A stretch of 64,000 nucleotides of DNA. Origin: Zygaena filipendulae (taxonomy: Eukaryota > Arthropoda > Insecta > Lepidoptera > Zygaenidae). Positions 35,086-47,405 of the stretch are shown here, piece after piece; the first letter of the stretch is position 1, and each line of letters opens with the position of its first letter. Location of the stretch: NCBI GenBank assembly GCA_907165275.2, contig OU015669.1, positions 8,206,501-8,270,500 of the forward strand, read 5' to 3'. A program made the position numbers and the translations under genes. The notes under the pieces are model-generated. The model was not told the origin of the DNA. It made no database searches and saw only the letters and a program-made list of their open reading frames with translations.

Positions 35086-38000
35086 GTAAGTTATTTTTTT
35101 GGTTTAATTAAGAAATGTTTTATTCATTTTCTAAGATCCAAAGTACACTAAAACAATTTTATTTGAATCTTACCAAGGAGATTCTTTTTCCCTCACTAAT
35201 GTGTTGAAAAGCATCTTCTGTAACGCATGAGGATTTCACTCACTTTTATTACTACATTTTCTCAAGTATAAAAAAAAATACTGTTTTTGTCTGTCACCAA
35301 TAGAAGTTATTCAAGAGGAAGATTTATAAATAGGTAATAGGTATAGTTCCTACAGAAACTCCAAAATTACTGTGGGTGTTGTGGTGCGTTCTGTTGTGGT
35401 GCTTCTCAAACTTTACTAAATGTATAAAACCGACATACTTCTGTCTCGACACAACACGACACAACACAGATAAGTATGTTTCTGCCTTAACAAATGCCCC
35501 TTTCTTCCGCCTGCAGCCACAGCACCCAGCAGCGGGTGAACAGCTCGGTGTCAGCGACGGCGCGCGACATCCAGCGTCTGGGCGTGGTGGTGCGGCGCGG
35601 CGACAAGCCACAGAAGCTGCAGGTGGAGCGGCTCACTCAGGCGTTCAAGGATACTCTGGCTAGATACACCACTGTGCAGAAGGTATGAGGTTACAGCTAT
35701 TGGCTACTTGACAAAAAAATTTTTTCGTGTAGAGTAGTAAAAAATATTGGACACGTATTTTTTCTTTTTTTACGTAATCAAAAATAACAGAGATACATTG
35801 AGTTGAAATTTCGCGTGACGTCACAATTCTGTGCGGTTTGTATGGCGCTTATAATGAATATTGACGTCACGAGCCCCCCACCCTAAACTTTAATGCGCTT
35901 TATCTATGTTCATTTTCATTGAATTGAAAAAGCAAAAAATACGTGTCTATTATTTTTTTATTTTCTAACTGACGGACTAATTAGAATTTTGATTTTCATA
36001 CCTTGGAGAATACCCACCCGCAATAATTCCAGTGTTAAATATGGATATTAAAACCTTCCTCATGAATCACTCTATCTATTGGTGAAAATCGCATGAAAAT
36101 ACGTTGCGTAGTTTTATAGATCTAATCTAAGCATACATAGAGACAGACAGACAGTGAGAAGCGACTTTGTTTGATACTATGTGTTAATGTGAAAATGAGT
36201 TTGTTTGTTTGTGTTTGTATGTTATGCTTTCACGCCTCAACGGTTCAGCCGATTGTCGTGAAATTTTATGAATACACATTTTCAGGGGTACAGAGAAGGA
36301 CATAGGGTACTTTTTGTCCCGGACTTCCCAGAGAACTGCAAAATTAACTCTGGTGGAACCGTGGGGAACAGCTAGTCAAACTATAGTTAGTAAATATGTA
36401 TGTATATTGTATAATGTGGAAGGTATTGGAGGAGACAATGAGTCAGTAGCTAGTAGTAGTAGTAGTTGTAGATATAAAAAAAATTATAATTATGGATTAA
36501 TTGTAATTATTATGTTCACACTAAACTTGGTGAGAAGATAAAGGCTTTTTATCATTATTAATTTATTAAATATTCAATAATTCCCTGCAGTTTGATCCGC
36601 GTTCGTTTATTTCAGGATGAAAGTACCCTATCAACTATTCCAAGACCTAACTAGTTTCACAAAAACCATAAAGTATTTCAACAAATTAATTTCGCACTCT
36701 TCTTCAAACTATCGACATAGTGAGAGAGACTAATTTTGAGCGAAATTATAATCGTATACCTACGTTTTTTACCTTTTGAATACAGAAATAAAAACAGACA
36801 AGTCGAAAAAGTGATAATTAGGAATCTAGTTCTGCTAAAGGGCTTTTTACACTATCCAATTTAGGGAATCTAAATCAGATACAATTTGTTTACTCGATTT
36901 ATGATCAGCGAGTGAGAGAGAAAGCGAGTGATCACACAACACTAAGTACACTAAATTATACCCTAAATCAACTACTTTAGGGTAGGGAGGTACACTCGCG
37001 CTCTCTCTCACTCACCGATCCTAAATCGGAACCAACTGTTCTAACTTCGATTACACCTTCCGATTTCCTTAATTGGTGTTTGACAAATTGTAAAGTGTAC
37101 TATAATATTATGACGCATCAATTCTAGTACCTGCAGTATCTACGATAAGTTTATTTTGGCTGACCTTTATATTTCAATGACAACAGATAACCTCATCAAA
37201 AGCGGCCGCAAATATCCAACCAGACAAAATAAATATAATTTAGAAGAAAAAAAATTATCTTGATATAATCACTATATTACGTTTATTCCAACGATGTGAT
37301 GATATCTCTTATTCGATATTAAACTTTATCGTCGTCGCTTATGATTCAAAATCAAATTACTGATATCAATTGATTCGAGTTATTTACCTATAATACGTCA
37401 TAGTTCAATCATCCATATCAATAGACAGACGTACATCACTCGAAGAAATTTTCTCCAAAGCTCTACAAAGGCCAGTGATTAGAAAGAATCATGTTTTCTA
37501 ACACATATTAATACTAGCTGTCCCTCGTGGTTTCACCTGCGGTAATTTCGGAGTTCCCGCGGGAAAGGTATCGCATGAAAATCCGTTTTGTAGTCTTTGA
37601 ATTTATCGCGAACAGACAGACAGACGCGGCGGAGGATTTTTTTTATAATAAACTAGCTGTGCCCCGCGATTTCACCCGCGTGAGTTTTGGAATTCCTGCA
37701 GAAACTCCAAAGTAGCCCAAATTACTCCTTATAACATCAACTAATTAGCAGTGAAAGTCCTGTCAAAATTCATCCAACCGTTTCGTAGATTAACCCGCGT
37801 GAGTTTCGTAATTCCCGTAGGATTTATTTATATCAGGATATGCGGACGCAAGCAGAACAACCCGCCAAAGTTTCATCAAAATCGGACCAATGGTTTTGAA
37901 ACGCATAGAGGACAAGACAATATAAACATGAATTTTTATTTATAAAGAAAGTAGAAGATAATAAAATGTAACAAAGTAACTTTTGTTTTTTAGCAAGTAA

Positions 38001-39542
38001 CAGAAAAGATGGCAGCTCATATGCCTAAGAAAGCTCGAGTAAGGAATGACCCTCAGGCCTTGGAGCAACAGGCAATAGCTGACGATGAGGAAGCTCAGCT
38101 GTTGGCTCAGGAGCAAGCTCAGGTAACACCATTGAAATAAATCACTCCATGCACTGTTTAGTTATGAATATGATTAAAATACAGATATGCCATACTTACA
38201 TTATACTAGTATAGTGTTATACTAGCTGTCCCCTGCGGTTTTACCTGCCATTTCAGAGTTGCCGCGGGAATTAAAGGATTACCTATACGTATAAACCTTC
38301 CTCTTGGATTACTCGAAAACTGCATGAAAATCCGTTCAGTAGTTTTTGAGTTCATCGTAAACAGACAGGCAGACAAACAGTCAGACGCGGCGAATTTATA
38401 ATCTTAATCTATCTAATATATATAAATCACGTGTCACGTTGTTTGTCCGCGATGGACTCCGAAACTACTGAACGGATTTTGATAAAATTTTGTAACCATT
38501 TATAATATGGTCCAACTTAAAAGATAGGATAGTTTTAATCCCGGAATTCCCGCGGGAACTATAGTCTATGAATAATTATAATTACCATATTATACCAATA
38601 CTATACTATATCTATATACTATATACCATACCATACTATACCATATACGATACCATTTTTCGTAATAATGTGCAATTATTTCAATTGCAATGTTAACATT
38701 TCTAGGCGCGCTTAGTGCAGTTTGAGACAAGCATGCTGCTAGAGAGAGAAGCGTACATCAACAAGCTGGAGGCGGATGTGCTGGACGTCAACCAAATTAT
38801 GCAGGACCTGGCGGAAATGGTTCACGCCCAATCGGAAAATATTGGTCAGTTTTGTTATTTTAGATAGTATGTAATAATAGTAATAATTCTGATAAGGTCT
38901 ATAAATTACCATATTTCGTTTATTCGGTGTATTTTGTCTTTGATATCATTCATAAAGTAATCTATGCCAAAATTTAACTATTAACGAAACTCAAATCATT
39001 TCCACCTCTATCTGTATGTACATAAGGCTTAAATTGTTTTGTTGGCGTACTAGGGTTTAAATTGTAAAAATTGCAAAATGTGTGACGTCAAACTCGGGAG
39101 GGGGGGTCGAAAAATCATGAAATTGTGCGATGTACTTATGGATGACCCCTAATGTTGGTTACTGTAATGATGTTTATCGATATGATTCTTGGGTCCCTAG
39201 TTAACGATCGATACGATAACGTCAAAACGTTGCCGAGACTGCCGGCCCTGCTGTCAATGCTTACAATGGTAATCGTTAACAATAACCGTGTGCACGCATA
39301 GGCACGAACGTAATTACCGTTTGCACAAAATGGACCGAACCCTAAATATATTTCTGACCTCCATAGACAATGTGGAGTCGAACGTGGAGTCGGCGGGCGC
39401 CAACGTGGAGGCGGGCGTGGACCAGCTGGCGAAGGCGGCGGAGCACCAGCGCCGGTACCGCAGGAAGCTGTTCATATTCACCCTCATCGGCCTCGTGCTG
39501 GCCGCGCTCATCGTCGCTTGGATCGTCAAGGCGTTCAAGTGA
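34865..39542 (+). CDS. Syx13: Syntaxin, endosomal Qa-SNARE (syntaxin-7/12/13 class)
   Basis: Five coding exons join in phase: 34865-35085, 35517-35682, 37994-38122, 38706-38844, 39367-39542, giving 276 aa, the usual length for this class. Residues about 20-165 form the N-terminal three-helix (Habc-like) part, containing TTVQK. Residues about 180-250 are the SNARE coiled coil, with the central zero-layer glutamine at about Q214 in VHAQSENID. A C-terminal membrane anchor covers about 253-272 (LFIFTLIGLVLAALIVAWIV), leaving a four-residue lumenal end. Such tail-anchored syntaxins drive fusion of early and late endosomes. Syx13 fits best from memory of the SPTELYNL-like N-terminus, but Syx7 is possible. 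The introns are full of family A and B repeats. Confidence 0.88.
35517..35682 (+). CDS. Syx13: Syntaxin coding exon 2
   Basis: Acceptor CCTGCAG|C. The split valine codon closes correctly, giving RDKVHSTQQRV across the join. Encodes KLQVERLTQAFKDTL, the third-helix signature of endosomal syntaxins. Donor AAG|GTATGA. GC-rich compared with the flanking introns. Confidence 0.85.
35722..35993 (+). mobile_element. Family B element in syntaxin intron 2
   Basis: GGACACGTATTTTTTC at the left, CCTAAACTTTAATGCGCTTT and ATACGTGTCTATTATTTTTT at the right. It carries two perfect TGACGTCA palindromes (35816-35823 and 35862-35869). It is the reverse of the copy at 17155-17392. Confidence 0.6.
36030..36375. 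repeat. Family A pieces in syntaxin intron 2
   Basis: A + tail piece (36050-36180, ending ACAGACAGACAGTGAGAAGC) is followed by a reverse copy (36180-36375, ending GGAACCGTGGGGAACAGCTA). Confidence 0.55.
37514..37830 (+). repeat. Two family A copies in syntaxin intron 2
   Basis: Heads CTAGCTGTCCCTCGTGG (37514) and CTAGCTGTGCCCCGCGATTT (37653), in direct order. The first ends in ACAGACAGACAGACGCGGCG. Confidence 0.6.
37994..38122 (+). CDS. Syx13: Syntaxin coding exon 3
   Basis: Acceptor TTTTTTAG|C, exactly 43 codons, donor CAG|GTAACA. Encodes the charged linker between the N-terminal domain and the SNARE motif, glutamine- and alanine-rich at its end. Confidence 0.85.
38221..38570. repeat. Family A pieces in syntaxin intron 3
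   Basis: A + copy (CTAGCTGTCCCCTGCGG head at 38223) is followed by a reverse subfamily piece ending CCGGAATTCCCGCGGGAACT. Confidence 0.55.
38706..38844 (+). CDS. Syx13: Syntaxin coding exon 4
   Basis: Acceptor TTTCTAG|G. Encodes most of the SNARE motif, including LEADVLDVNQIMQDLAEMV and the zero-layer Q. Ends with one base of a split codon; donor ATTG|GTCAGT. Confidence 0.88.
39367..39542 (+). CDS. Syx13: Syntaxin coding exon 5, membrane anchor and stop
   Basis: Acceptor CTCCATAG|A; the split codon restores aspartate in the canonical I-D-x-V/I-E motif. Encodes the end of the SNARE helix, a basic RRYRRK juxtamembrane patch, the transmembrane segment and TGA at 39540-39542. Confidence 0.88.
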
Positions 39543-39786
39543 GCGTCGAGCCTTATTATATTATAAGGGTCATCTTCTAGCGCCGAGTACGTGTTGCACG
39601 CTTTATCTGTTCACCGATTTCGACTGTATTTTTATAATAACAATATCATGTTTCTTTTTTTTTAGTTTAGCCTTTTCGGCGAAGGCAAAAGAAACTTAGT
39701 CCATACAGTCAAATCTGTGGTTTTCTTCTGAAATTATCATTTACATTGAAATGCACTGATGGGATGCATTTCGATGCTTAGCGATT

Positions 39787-39792
39787 AATAAA
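39787..39792 (+). promoter_or_regulatory. Candidate poly(A) signal for the syntaxin mRNA
   Basis: AATAAA 244 bp after the syntaxin stop, followed about 15 bases later by GTGTGC. It may lie within retroelement-derived sequence, in which case the host gene has adopted it or uses another site. Confidence 0.4.
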
Positions 39793-39999
39793 ACGACCGT
39801 GTGCATTCAAACAATAGACTGACTATTTATTGAAATCTCACATTCCATGCGTGGTTACGCTACATGAACACAGATGTCGCTACTCGTAGCATACATGAAC
39901 AAATTATAATATTTTGATATTCTTACATAATGTAGCCCCACTATATCAAAATGTTACACAGTAAATACAACGTATTAAGACACTAAATTATTTAAGTAC

Positions 40000-41246
40000 A
40001 TCAGTTCCAAAAACTTATTGATAACATATATTTGATAAGATTTTGTTAGACATCTGCAGTCATATCAGTTGGTAGGTACTCTACTAATGATGTTGTTTTC
40101 AATGCATTCTCTTCCAAAATGTGCCATGCCATTATTCACAGATTCCTGATCCTTGCCTTCAGGTACAACCTCTATGGGTCCATAAGGATCATTGTGCACC
40201 ACATTTGATAGTTATGTGCTTCTCGTACCAACATTTATTGACGACCCGATTGGCGCAGAGGTCACCATGCCTACCCGCTAATCAAGGGGTTCCGAGTTCG
40301 ATTCCCGGTGGGGGTGGACTTTGTGTGATGAACACAGGGTTCCATTTTCCAGTCTGGGTGTGTTTATATATCTATAGTATAATATATAAGTAATTCTATG
40401 TAGTATATATCACGTTTACTTGGTTTCCACGACACAAGCTAATAATAGCTTACTGTGGGATCAAGTAGATCTGTGTGTTGTGATGTGGATTATTATTATT
40501 ATTATTTATGAAAGGTAGCCGACACTGTTCCACACAACATATCTTGTGTAATGAATGATTTGCAAATTTCAATTTTCTCAACGAAATCCATTCCTGCTAA
40601 AGCATTCTTCGTTTTCATCAAGCTATCACTGTTCACTTGATCTGCGACGCCAGATGTGACCTGAGGTGGTGGCCGCAGCTACCGACCTCTCTTGTGTGTT
40701 CAGTCTATAGACACCATTCAACAATGTAGCAGTAGCACCTAAATCTCCATCTCTGTTTTGTATAAGACAGCCATGCTTATTGAAATACACTCTATTTCCT
40801 TTTTCTATCAATTTGCTCACGGAAATGAGGTTAATTGTCAGTTCTGCTACACAAAACACATCTTCGATGTTGATGTCGATTTCACTGTCATTCACTGTAG
40901 TTATTATCTTTACATCGCCAGCACACGTAACTGAAACAATTTCGTGATTTGCAACTATGATATCTTCTTGAACTTTACGGTATCGGCTTGCTATCCAATC
41001 TGTGTTAGCGGTTAAGTGGACGCTAGCACCGGAATTGATATACCAGTACCTTTTATTGAAACTTTCGCTTAGAAATACAGCTGAAAATGCCTTAGTTTGT
41101 TTACGGTCTTCGTTTTTATTGTTTGAATTCGAGTTATTTGGTCGGTAGTGTCCGATTTGTTTACAACGATAGCATTTAACATTGACAGTTTTCATGTTGG
41201 CAATTGGCACTACTTGTCTTTGGCAAATTCGGGAACGAGGCGCCAT
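40000..41246 (-). pseudogene. Copia gag-pol pseudogene, truncated
   Basis: The first 206 codons (41246-40626) are open. They include a gag zinc knuckle (C25-x2-C28-x4-H33, with the last cysteine replaced by asparagine) and a protease site reading INSGAS where DSGA is expected (N71 for the catalytic D). They also include the pre-integrase word LISVSKL. Near 40640 a frameshift is needed to continue into VNSDSLMKTKNALAGMDF. After the SINE the integrase word VHNDPYGPIEV appears, then the RNase H end YLPTDMTADV with a stop. Substitutions, frameshift and deletion all mark it as dead. Confidence 0.7.
40240..40508 (+). mobile_element. tRNA-derived SINE, full length
   Basis: Head has an A box TGGCGCAGAGG (40251-40261) and a B box AGTTCGATTCC (40295-40305), the internal RNA polymerase III promoter. 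A unique body (GGTTCCATTTTCCAGTCTGG; GTGGGATCAAGTAGATC) and an (ATT)n tail follow. It splits the copia coding remnant, so it inserted later. ATTTAT flanks both sides and may be a short target duplication. Related fragments are at 8362, 18300 and 19165. Confidence 0.75.
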
Positions 41247-41530
41247 CTTTATTCTTACACAGTATTAATATTAGCCGGAACTTTTTCCAGCAAATATTCA
41301 CAGTTGAACTTTAATAGGACGCTCTGTGGGAAGTTGTAACGACAAACTCCCGACGAACGCCCCATTTCATCTTATTTCACTGTTTCCGCACACTGTTCAT
41401 TATTAATGGATAATTTTTTATGCAAAATCCACCACACTCACAATATTAATCACGATAAACTAATTTGTAAAACTAAGAAATAAAAGTGACGTTAATTTCT
41501 GCTAAAGTCCCGCCAAAAGTCCTCAATGGT

Positions 41531-44093
41531 ATAATTATGGTGGCCAGACCTCCTTTAATCCATTTTTAGCCCTAAATTTTGAAATAAGCACTAAAAGACT
41601 TTTGATTAATATAATTATAATATCTTCATTGAAAAACAGAAAGTTTTATTGAAAACAACATCATGTCCCATATTTCGTTCCTTAGTTCTTTATTTTCTCC
41701 TAAGAAATCCTCTAAAACACAAAACAGGAGCTGGCAGCCCTAGGTATAATACTCAACATCGGTGAACAAGGAAACGTATGTAACTTGCGCTAGAAAGTGA
41801 CCCTTAAATCCACGCGAACCAAGGATATACGGGAAAACCGCTCGTCATAAAAACTACTTGCGTCATTTTGACCCCTACTAGTCGTTTTGACCCCCACTAA
41901 ACTTTCCAACCGCCATAAAAAAATAACATATCCTCTGAGATATTTGTTTCATTTCAAGAGAAAACTGTCACAAGAGAAATCAGAAAAATGGGGTAAATGC
42001 GAATTTTGATGATAATTAATTAGTGCAGACGTTGCGGTTTTTGTTTTATACTATCCTAAATTATTAAGATTTCTTATGAAATGAAAGATAATATTTTAGA
42101 AAATATGTTTTTTATAGCGGTTGTATTTATTTTTGTTTCATTTCTGTAAGAACCTTAAAAGATAGAACAAAACAGTTTCAAGAAAAAAAATTCGAGTTTT
42201 CGTTGTATGTGTGATATAAAATATAAATACAATTAAAACTCGACATTATTCTCATGAATTTTGAATTCAATGCACAAAACTTGTTCATACATAAGCATAC
42301 CCCGGGTACACTTTACCTTGAATTGTTTCTAGCGAATCCCGTATTTCTTCGTTCACTGATAAAATATTCGTGGATCATCTGTCTATGTATACAACTTGCT
42401 GTTGATCGGTCGACCGGTGACGTCTATTTTCGTTTTGTTGGTTATTCGGCCGGAAAACTTACATCGATCTACTTCTAGTTGAGTTCTAATCTGAATCAAA
42501 GCTCAATCGGCTAGTCTACAAAGGTTACACAGATAAGATTTATAATTCAGTTTATACAGCATTGAATGGAATTGAAATCTCCGGTTTTTTCGCCCATTTT
42601 TTTCAAGCTTTTAAATTTCAAGTTAATTAAGCTTGATTCGAAATTAGACTTAACTAAATCTAGATAAAAATTTGCTCGCTGGTACGGATAACAACGCAAT
42701 AAACTCTTTTCATTTTCGTCGATTTGGATGCGAGCTATTTCGCCATTATTTAAGGACCAATTTCTTATTCTTGCCGCATTCTTGTTTCACTGCTTTCTTG
42801 ACTGTTACTTTGCGTAATTGTTTACTTAATATCATTGATAATTTAATATTTTCTAATCCATTACGTCATTATATTTAGCCAAATTTAGAATAAAGCATAG
42901 AATAAAAAAATAGATTCTAAGATATTATAAGATGATATTATTGCCATGTGTGTACTGCTCTATCGTTTATTTTATTTGAATGTTAATCTCTAAGATATTA
43001 TTTCTAACAATATCGGAGTATTATAAATTATGATTTTATTTTATTATTCTTGTATGATTATGAAATGGCAACTAGTTGTATATAAATTATAATAAATACA
43101 TATTATATATTTCACAATATTTAGTTGGCCTAGAATGTGGAATGTAGCACGAATGAAATGAATAAATTAAATTATATATAATTATTTTAGTATTCTTACT
43201 ATTGTAATTTTTGGTTGTGGCTTGAGATTGTTTAAATATTCAAAATGGCGGATGAAAATCGCCATCTTGTCTACAATACATTAAGCTTCTTTTGAATAGA
43301 CAGTTTGCGGATCATGTTTTTTATTTCAACAGAATTCCTTCGCGATAATTTTATTTAAATCATTAAAACTCGTCTTATTTACTCACAGTTCTTATCTTAA
43401 TTAATATCTTTGAAGAATATAACGTTAAACCGTTTCTGTTTAGAAGAAGCTAAATTGTTTCGAACAAGATGTTTTTTTAATATTAACATTTTGTTGATTA
43501 ATAAAGCAACTATTTACAATATGGGATTTAAGAATATAGATATGTAAAAGTTTAAACGATTGTATTATTAAGTTTAGAAGTAATTCCTTCTTTATTTCTC
43601 TCTTTTGGACAATTGAAAAGTCAATTCTATCTGCATTTATTTCTTCGCTTGAAAATATAGTCTTTAGAAAAATGGGCGCGTGCAATATTTTTAACATTGT
43701 GCGAAAAATCATAAATCCAAACAATAATGCAGCGTAAGTTGCTATAAAGAAGTAATTATGTATTAAAAATCTCAAGCAAATGCGAAGACCGCTTCGCTTT
43801 TGTTGGAATAAAATCGACCTTATTGATCTGTTATTATTATTACTGTTATTGTTGGCTTATTCCGATGTCCATGATAATTCCAGGGAGTATACTTTCTCTG
43901 GGCGTTTAGTATTATGATTTATGAACTTCATAATTATGTAGGTATATGGGTGTAGTAACACTTCTATACCTATAGTCGTATGGGATATATCATTCCTTTT
44001 TTAGATTACATTATTATACTCATAACTCAAAACGGAGAAATATATAAATTTAAAATGTTCCTACCGGATTTAAAAATAGTATATTTCATTATA
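41531..44093. other. Gene-less AT-rich stretch
   Basis: No coding region is supported; the open frames are short with low-complexity, AT-driven translations. No repeat family from elsewhere in the window was recognised here. Confidence 0.4.
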
Positions 44094-44512
44094 AGTGCGG
44101 AAAGCCTGTCATTGCAAAGAGTTCCGACAAATGTCTACCCGAGCCGAGGCGCAGCCGAAGGTGAGGGTTGACAGTCGGAACTAGTTGCAATGACGGTTCC
44201 GCACGTGTACTGAACAACTATTTTTAATACAGTTATGAAAAAATTAAGCAATTTAATAAAATATCAAAAACACAACAAACTCAACTAAGTTCCAACTGTG
44301 ATCAAGAGATGGCGCTAGTCGTATTAGTAATGCGAAATCTACGTTTCGCAATGCAAAAAGTGTGTCAAAGTCGTGTCGCCATTTTTGACAGTTGGCAAAG
44401 AGAGCGCACGAGTTCGGGAAAGGTAAACAAAAAGCTCGAGTATGTAATAGCCCACATCCCGAACGCTAAACGTCCCTGCAATACGCCACTTTTTGAGCAA
44501 CTGTATTAAAAA
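44094..44512 (-). mobile_element. Composite MITE plus palindrome, copy 3 (reverse)
   Basis: Hairpin part at 44095-44205, then the TIR-bounded part ending CAACTGTATTAAAA. It is the mirror of the copies at 27.2-28.1 kb and includes the longer internal variant seen in copy 2. Confidence 0.7.
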
Positions 44513-45119
44513 AAATATTTACTGACTAATTTGTGTACAACTTCAAACCTTTCTGACTGCGCTGTGAGATTGAAGCGTGAAATATTTAAAGAATTTGCAC
44601 TCGATCTTCAGAGTTTTCGATACTAAACTATTACAATTAATTAGAAGGTTATTAGAATTTTTTAGCATAGACTTCATGTACGAAACATTTGCATCTTCAC
44701 GGTTTTATCTTCGCAGTGTAGTCAGAGGTGGGTCTAACTAAACTTTAACTCAACAATCCAATAGTAACAAATTACTCACAGTATGGCCAAATCAAGATCT
44801 TTTTTATTTCGTGTATATTATGATATTCTAAAACAATATTTTGGGGCGGGGTTTCGAAATTTACAATAATTAGTGGTTTTTTTTTACTGATCTAGGTACA
44901 GGGCCGTCTAAACGGAAGAGTATTTGAGACAGACAAGGGGCCTGACCAACTCTACCGAATGCAATAGAAAGTTTTCCAATAAGTATTAACATTTCAAAGT
45001 TCAAACACATACTGTAACGAAACGCGACACACGCGTGGCTATAATATGTATCGAAATGACGGGCACGTCGGTATTTATATCTAAGAAGACTCTCAGGTCT
45101 TTTATAGGACAGTTATTTA

Positions 45120-45180
45120 TCTATTTATTCTTTATTGCACAGTAAGTACAAATGGCGAACTTAATGCCTTGCGGCATTCT
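45120..45180 (-). repeat. LINE-like 3' tail (reverse)
   Basis: On the - strand: CCGCAAGGCATTAAGTTCGC, CATTTGTACTTACTGTGCAA, then TAAAGAATAAATA. Same family as 14695-14770. Confidence 0.5.
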
Positions 45181-45249
45181 CTACCACTTAACCATTGGGT
45201 AGATCGAGAGATATAGAAGATGGGGAAGTTATATTTAAGATTCGGGCCT

Positions 45250-45450
45250 GTACCTTAAAGACTGCCGCCCCTCTTAGACAGTTGACTTCAGGGCCAGTTA
45301 GATACCTTAAGACTGCCGCCCCTCTTAGACAGTTGACTTCCTTGCCTGTTAGTTAGGTACCTTAAGACGGCCGGGACTGTCGGTTACCTTTGACTCCCGG
45401 TTTTAGAACTCTCGCCCCTCTTAGAAATTTGACTCCTGGGCCTATTAGAC
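45250..45450 (+). repeat. Degenerate tandem repeat, about 50-bp units
   Basis: ACTGCCGCCCCTCTTAGACA followed by GTTGACTTC occurs twice about 50 bp apart. Weaker copies (CTCGCCCCTCTTAGAAATTT, TTAGACAGTTGACTCC) follow. Confidence 0.6.
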
Positions 45451-46788
45451 AGTTGACTCCTGAGATTGTAAGTTTTTTTGTGCGACTGATTATTATTTAT
45501 TTACAAACTTCCTTGCAATAGGACAAAAGTGAATTTCAATTATGTCCGATATAATTATGTTGATTGAACTTTTATAAGATATAATCTGACAAGTGACAAT
45601 ACACCTAGTAAGCACAGTATAAATATATCCGTACAGTATATCAAAGGAGGCGATCTCGACCTGCGAGGATGAGTCTAAACAAAATATGATGAATACTATT
45701 TGTCTATGTATTTAAAAGTATACTGTCTAGTGTCTACCTATGATGAATGTACGAATTTATTCTCTATGCTAGTTATTACGTTATTGTTTAGAACTGTATA
45801 ATCCGAAATTGTGTTTAAGGTATACAATAAATAAATTAAAATAAGATTTTTTTAACTGTATTGTATGCATTGAAGTGATACGAATAAATAAAATATTATT
45901 GAAGAGATTTATTTTGTTTTTGTGGTATTTCCTGATAGTACGTAGGTACCTACTGACTAGATCTAATAACTAAAAGTGTAATTTAGTGTAAGTTCTCTCC
46001 ATTTATTTTAATTTAGTTTGACTTCCTTTTTTCTTAAACATGACACAGCAATCAAGAATTCTTTGTCAAAGATCTTTGAGTACAGTAATTGTAATTTGTC
46101 TTAAAGCAATATTTCCTTTTATTTTGCTGTCGTTCCGCTGACTATTTTATTTCATGTGTTTATTACAATACAATCTCCAAGCAACGCTTTATGGGATACT
46201 TCACTATACAGGTAATTTTGCATTATTTACGGACATTTTATGTGCTTTTAAAATAATTTGTTATATGATAATATTTATTATTTTATTAGTTATTAAAATA
46301 TAATAATGTTGCCTAATTACCCAAGTTGGTCTATTTTTTAAACTATTAATAGCACATTGTCAAAGTGGAAATCATAACCTACCTATTTGAATAGAATATT
46401 TTTATTGCACAACAGATACATCACATACACGGAAAGTTATAGGTCATTCGTATATTTGGTAAAAGCGTAAATAACTTTCATAGTGAATATCTGAAGGTCT
46501 GAAGGAGAAGAAAAACTACAGAATTATAAAAAAAAAACTTCCATTTTTATTGTGAAAGGGTTTCATTACATCGCGTCGTATAAAGAAATCGACATACTCA
46601 AAAAAAATATATAACAATTATTTTTAATGCAATTCAAAAAAAAAACCTAGTTAACGTAAAGAATAATAATTTAAGAAGTTCCAATTTAAAATAATAAGAT
46701 TCATTGGACACACAGGTAACAATATACTAGTACAAATTTTAAATAAACAGGTACAGAAAATATTTTTAGTACGACGCTCAGTGTTTGC

Positions 46789-46988
46789 TTAGGCTAAAGC
46801 CACACTACAAAGACCTTCACTTATTGCTAAGAGCCAAGCTACTCGCTGAGTGACACATCCTAGTGACCAGACATACTGCATACTGTCGCTACGCAGATAA
46901 CGTCTGTTCACTAGGATTAGTCGCTCTGCGAGTAGCTTGGCTCTTATCACTTAGCAGCTCTTTAAAGTGTGACTTTAAGTTAAGCCTT
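46789..46988. mobile_element. MITE, 200 bp, with long imperfect TIRs
   Basis: The words AAGAGCCAAGCTACTCGC and ATCCTAGTGA in the left arm reappear inverted in the right arm. The outer ends CTTAGGCTAAAG / CTTAAGTTAAGCCTTAG also pair. The open frame at 46863-47087 is incidental. Confidence 0.65.
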
Positions 46989-47405
46989 AGCTTTACAGTT
47001 AAAGACAGACTTCTAGGCAGGCACCGATGTCAAATTAGGAATAACTTGTGTATGGTACGCGTTTATTACAATTATTTTATTCTTTAGAGTTAATAGAGCC
47101 TTATGCTTTTTTTAAACGTAAACGCAATCGAATAGCTAAAAAATTGCACAAAACTTATGAGAACAAAGTGTCTATTTATTTATAATTTACAAAAATCGAA
47201 AATCAATAAAAAGAATATCGATTTATCAGATTCGAGCCGAGATTTCCTCTAAATGTAGTGATGCGTGAGTGTAAATTGAGGCGTTACTATACTTATTGGA
47301 TCTACTGTACCTATTTATTCGATTTCCGCCTACCACTAATGATATTACAATAAAAATTGGTAGATAAGTAAATTCATGAGAAGTCTGGAACAGCGAACGA
47401 ACACG

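Larger units (their letters stand above)
39678..41530 (-). mobile_element. Ty1/copia retrotransposon relic with nested SINE
   Basis: On the - strand the order is leader (41530-41247), zinc knuckle, protease and pre-integrase part (41246 to about 40510), SINE insertion (40240-40508), integrase start (about 40240-40100), then directly the RNase H end (about 40089-40000) and a 3' LTR-like stretch with AATAAA-type signal at about 39832. The reverse transcriptase is deleted. Sequence at both outer edges recurs fused at 59571-59735. Confidence 0.65.
44513..46788. other. Gene-less stretch with LINE tail and GC-rich tandem block
   Basis: No coding region is supported. It contains the retroelement tail at 45120-45180 and the small tandem repeat at 45250-45450. 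The rest is AT-rich and unrecognised. Confidence 0.4.

Noticed and set aside
40121..40393. Open frame of 90 aa on the + strand
   Set aside because: It crosses the junction between copia relic and SINE, so it is a chance frame.
43440..43775. 111-aa reverse frame, hydrophobic
   Set aside because: Isoleucine/phenylalanine-rich translation typical of AT-rich non-coding DNA; no family match.
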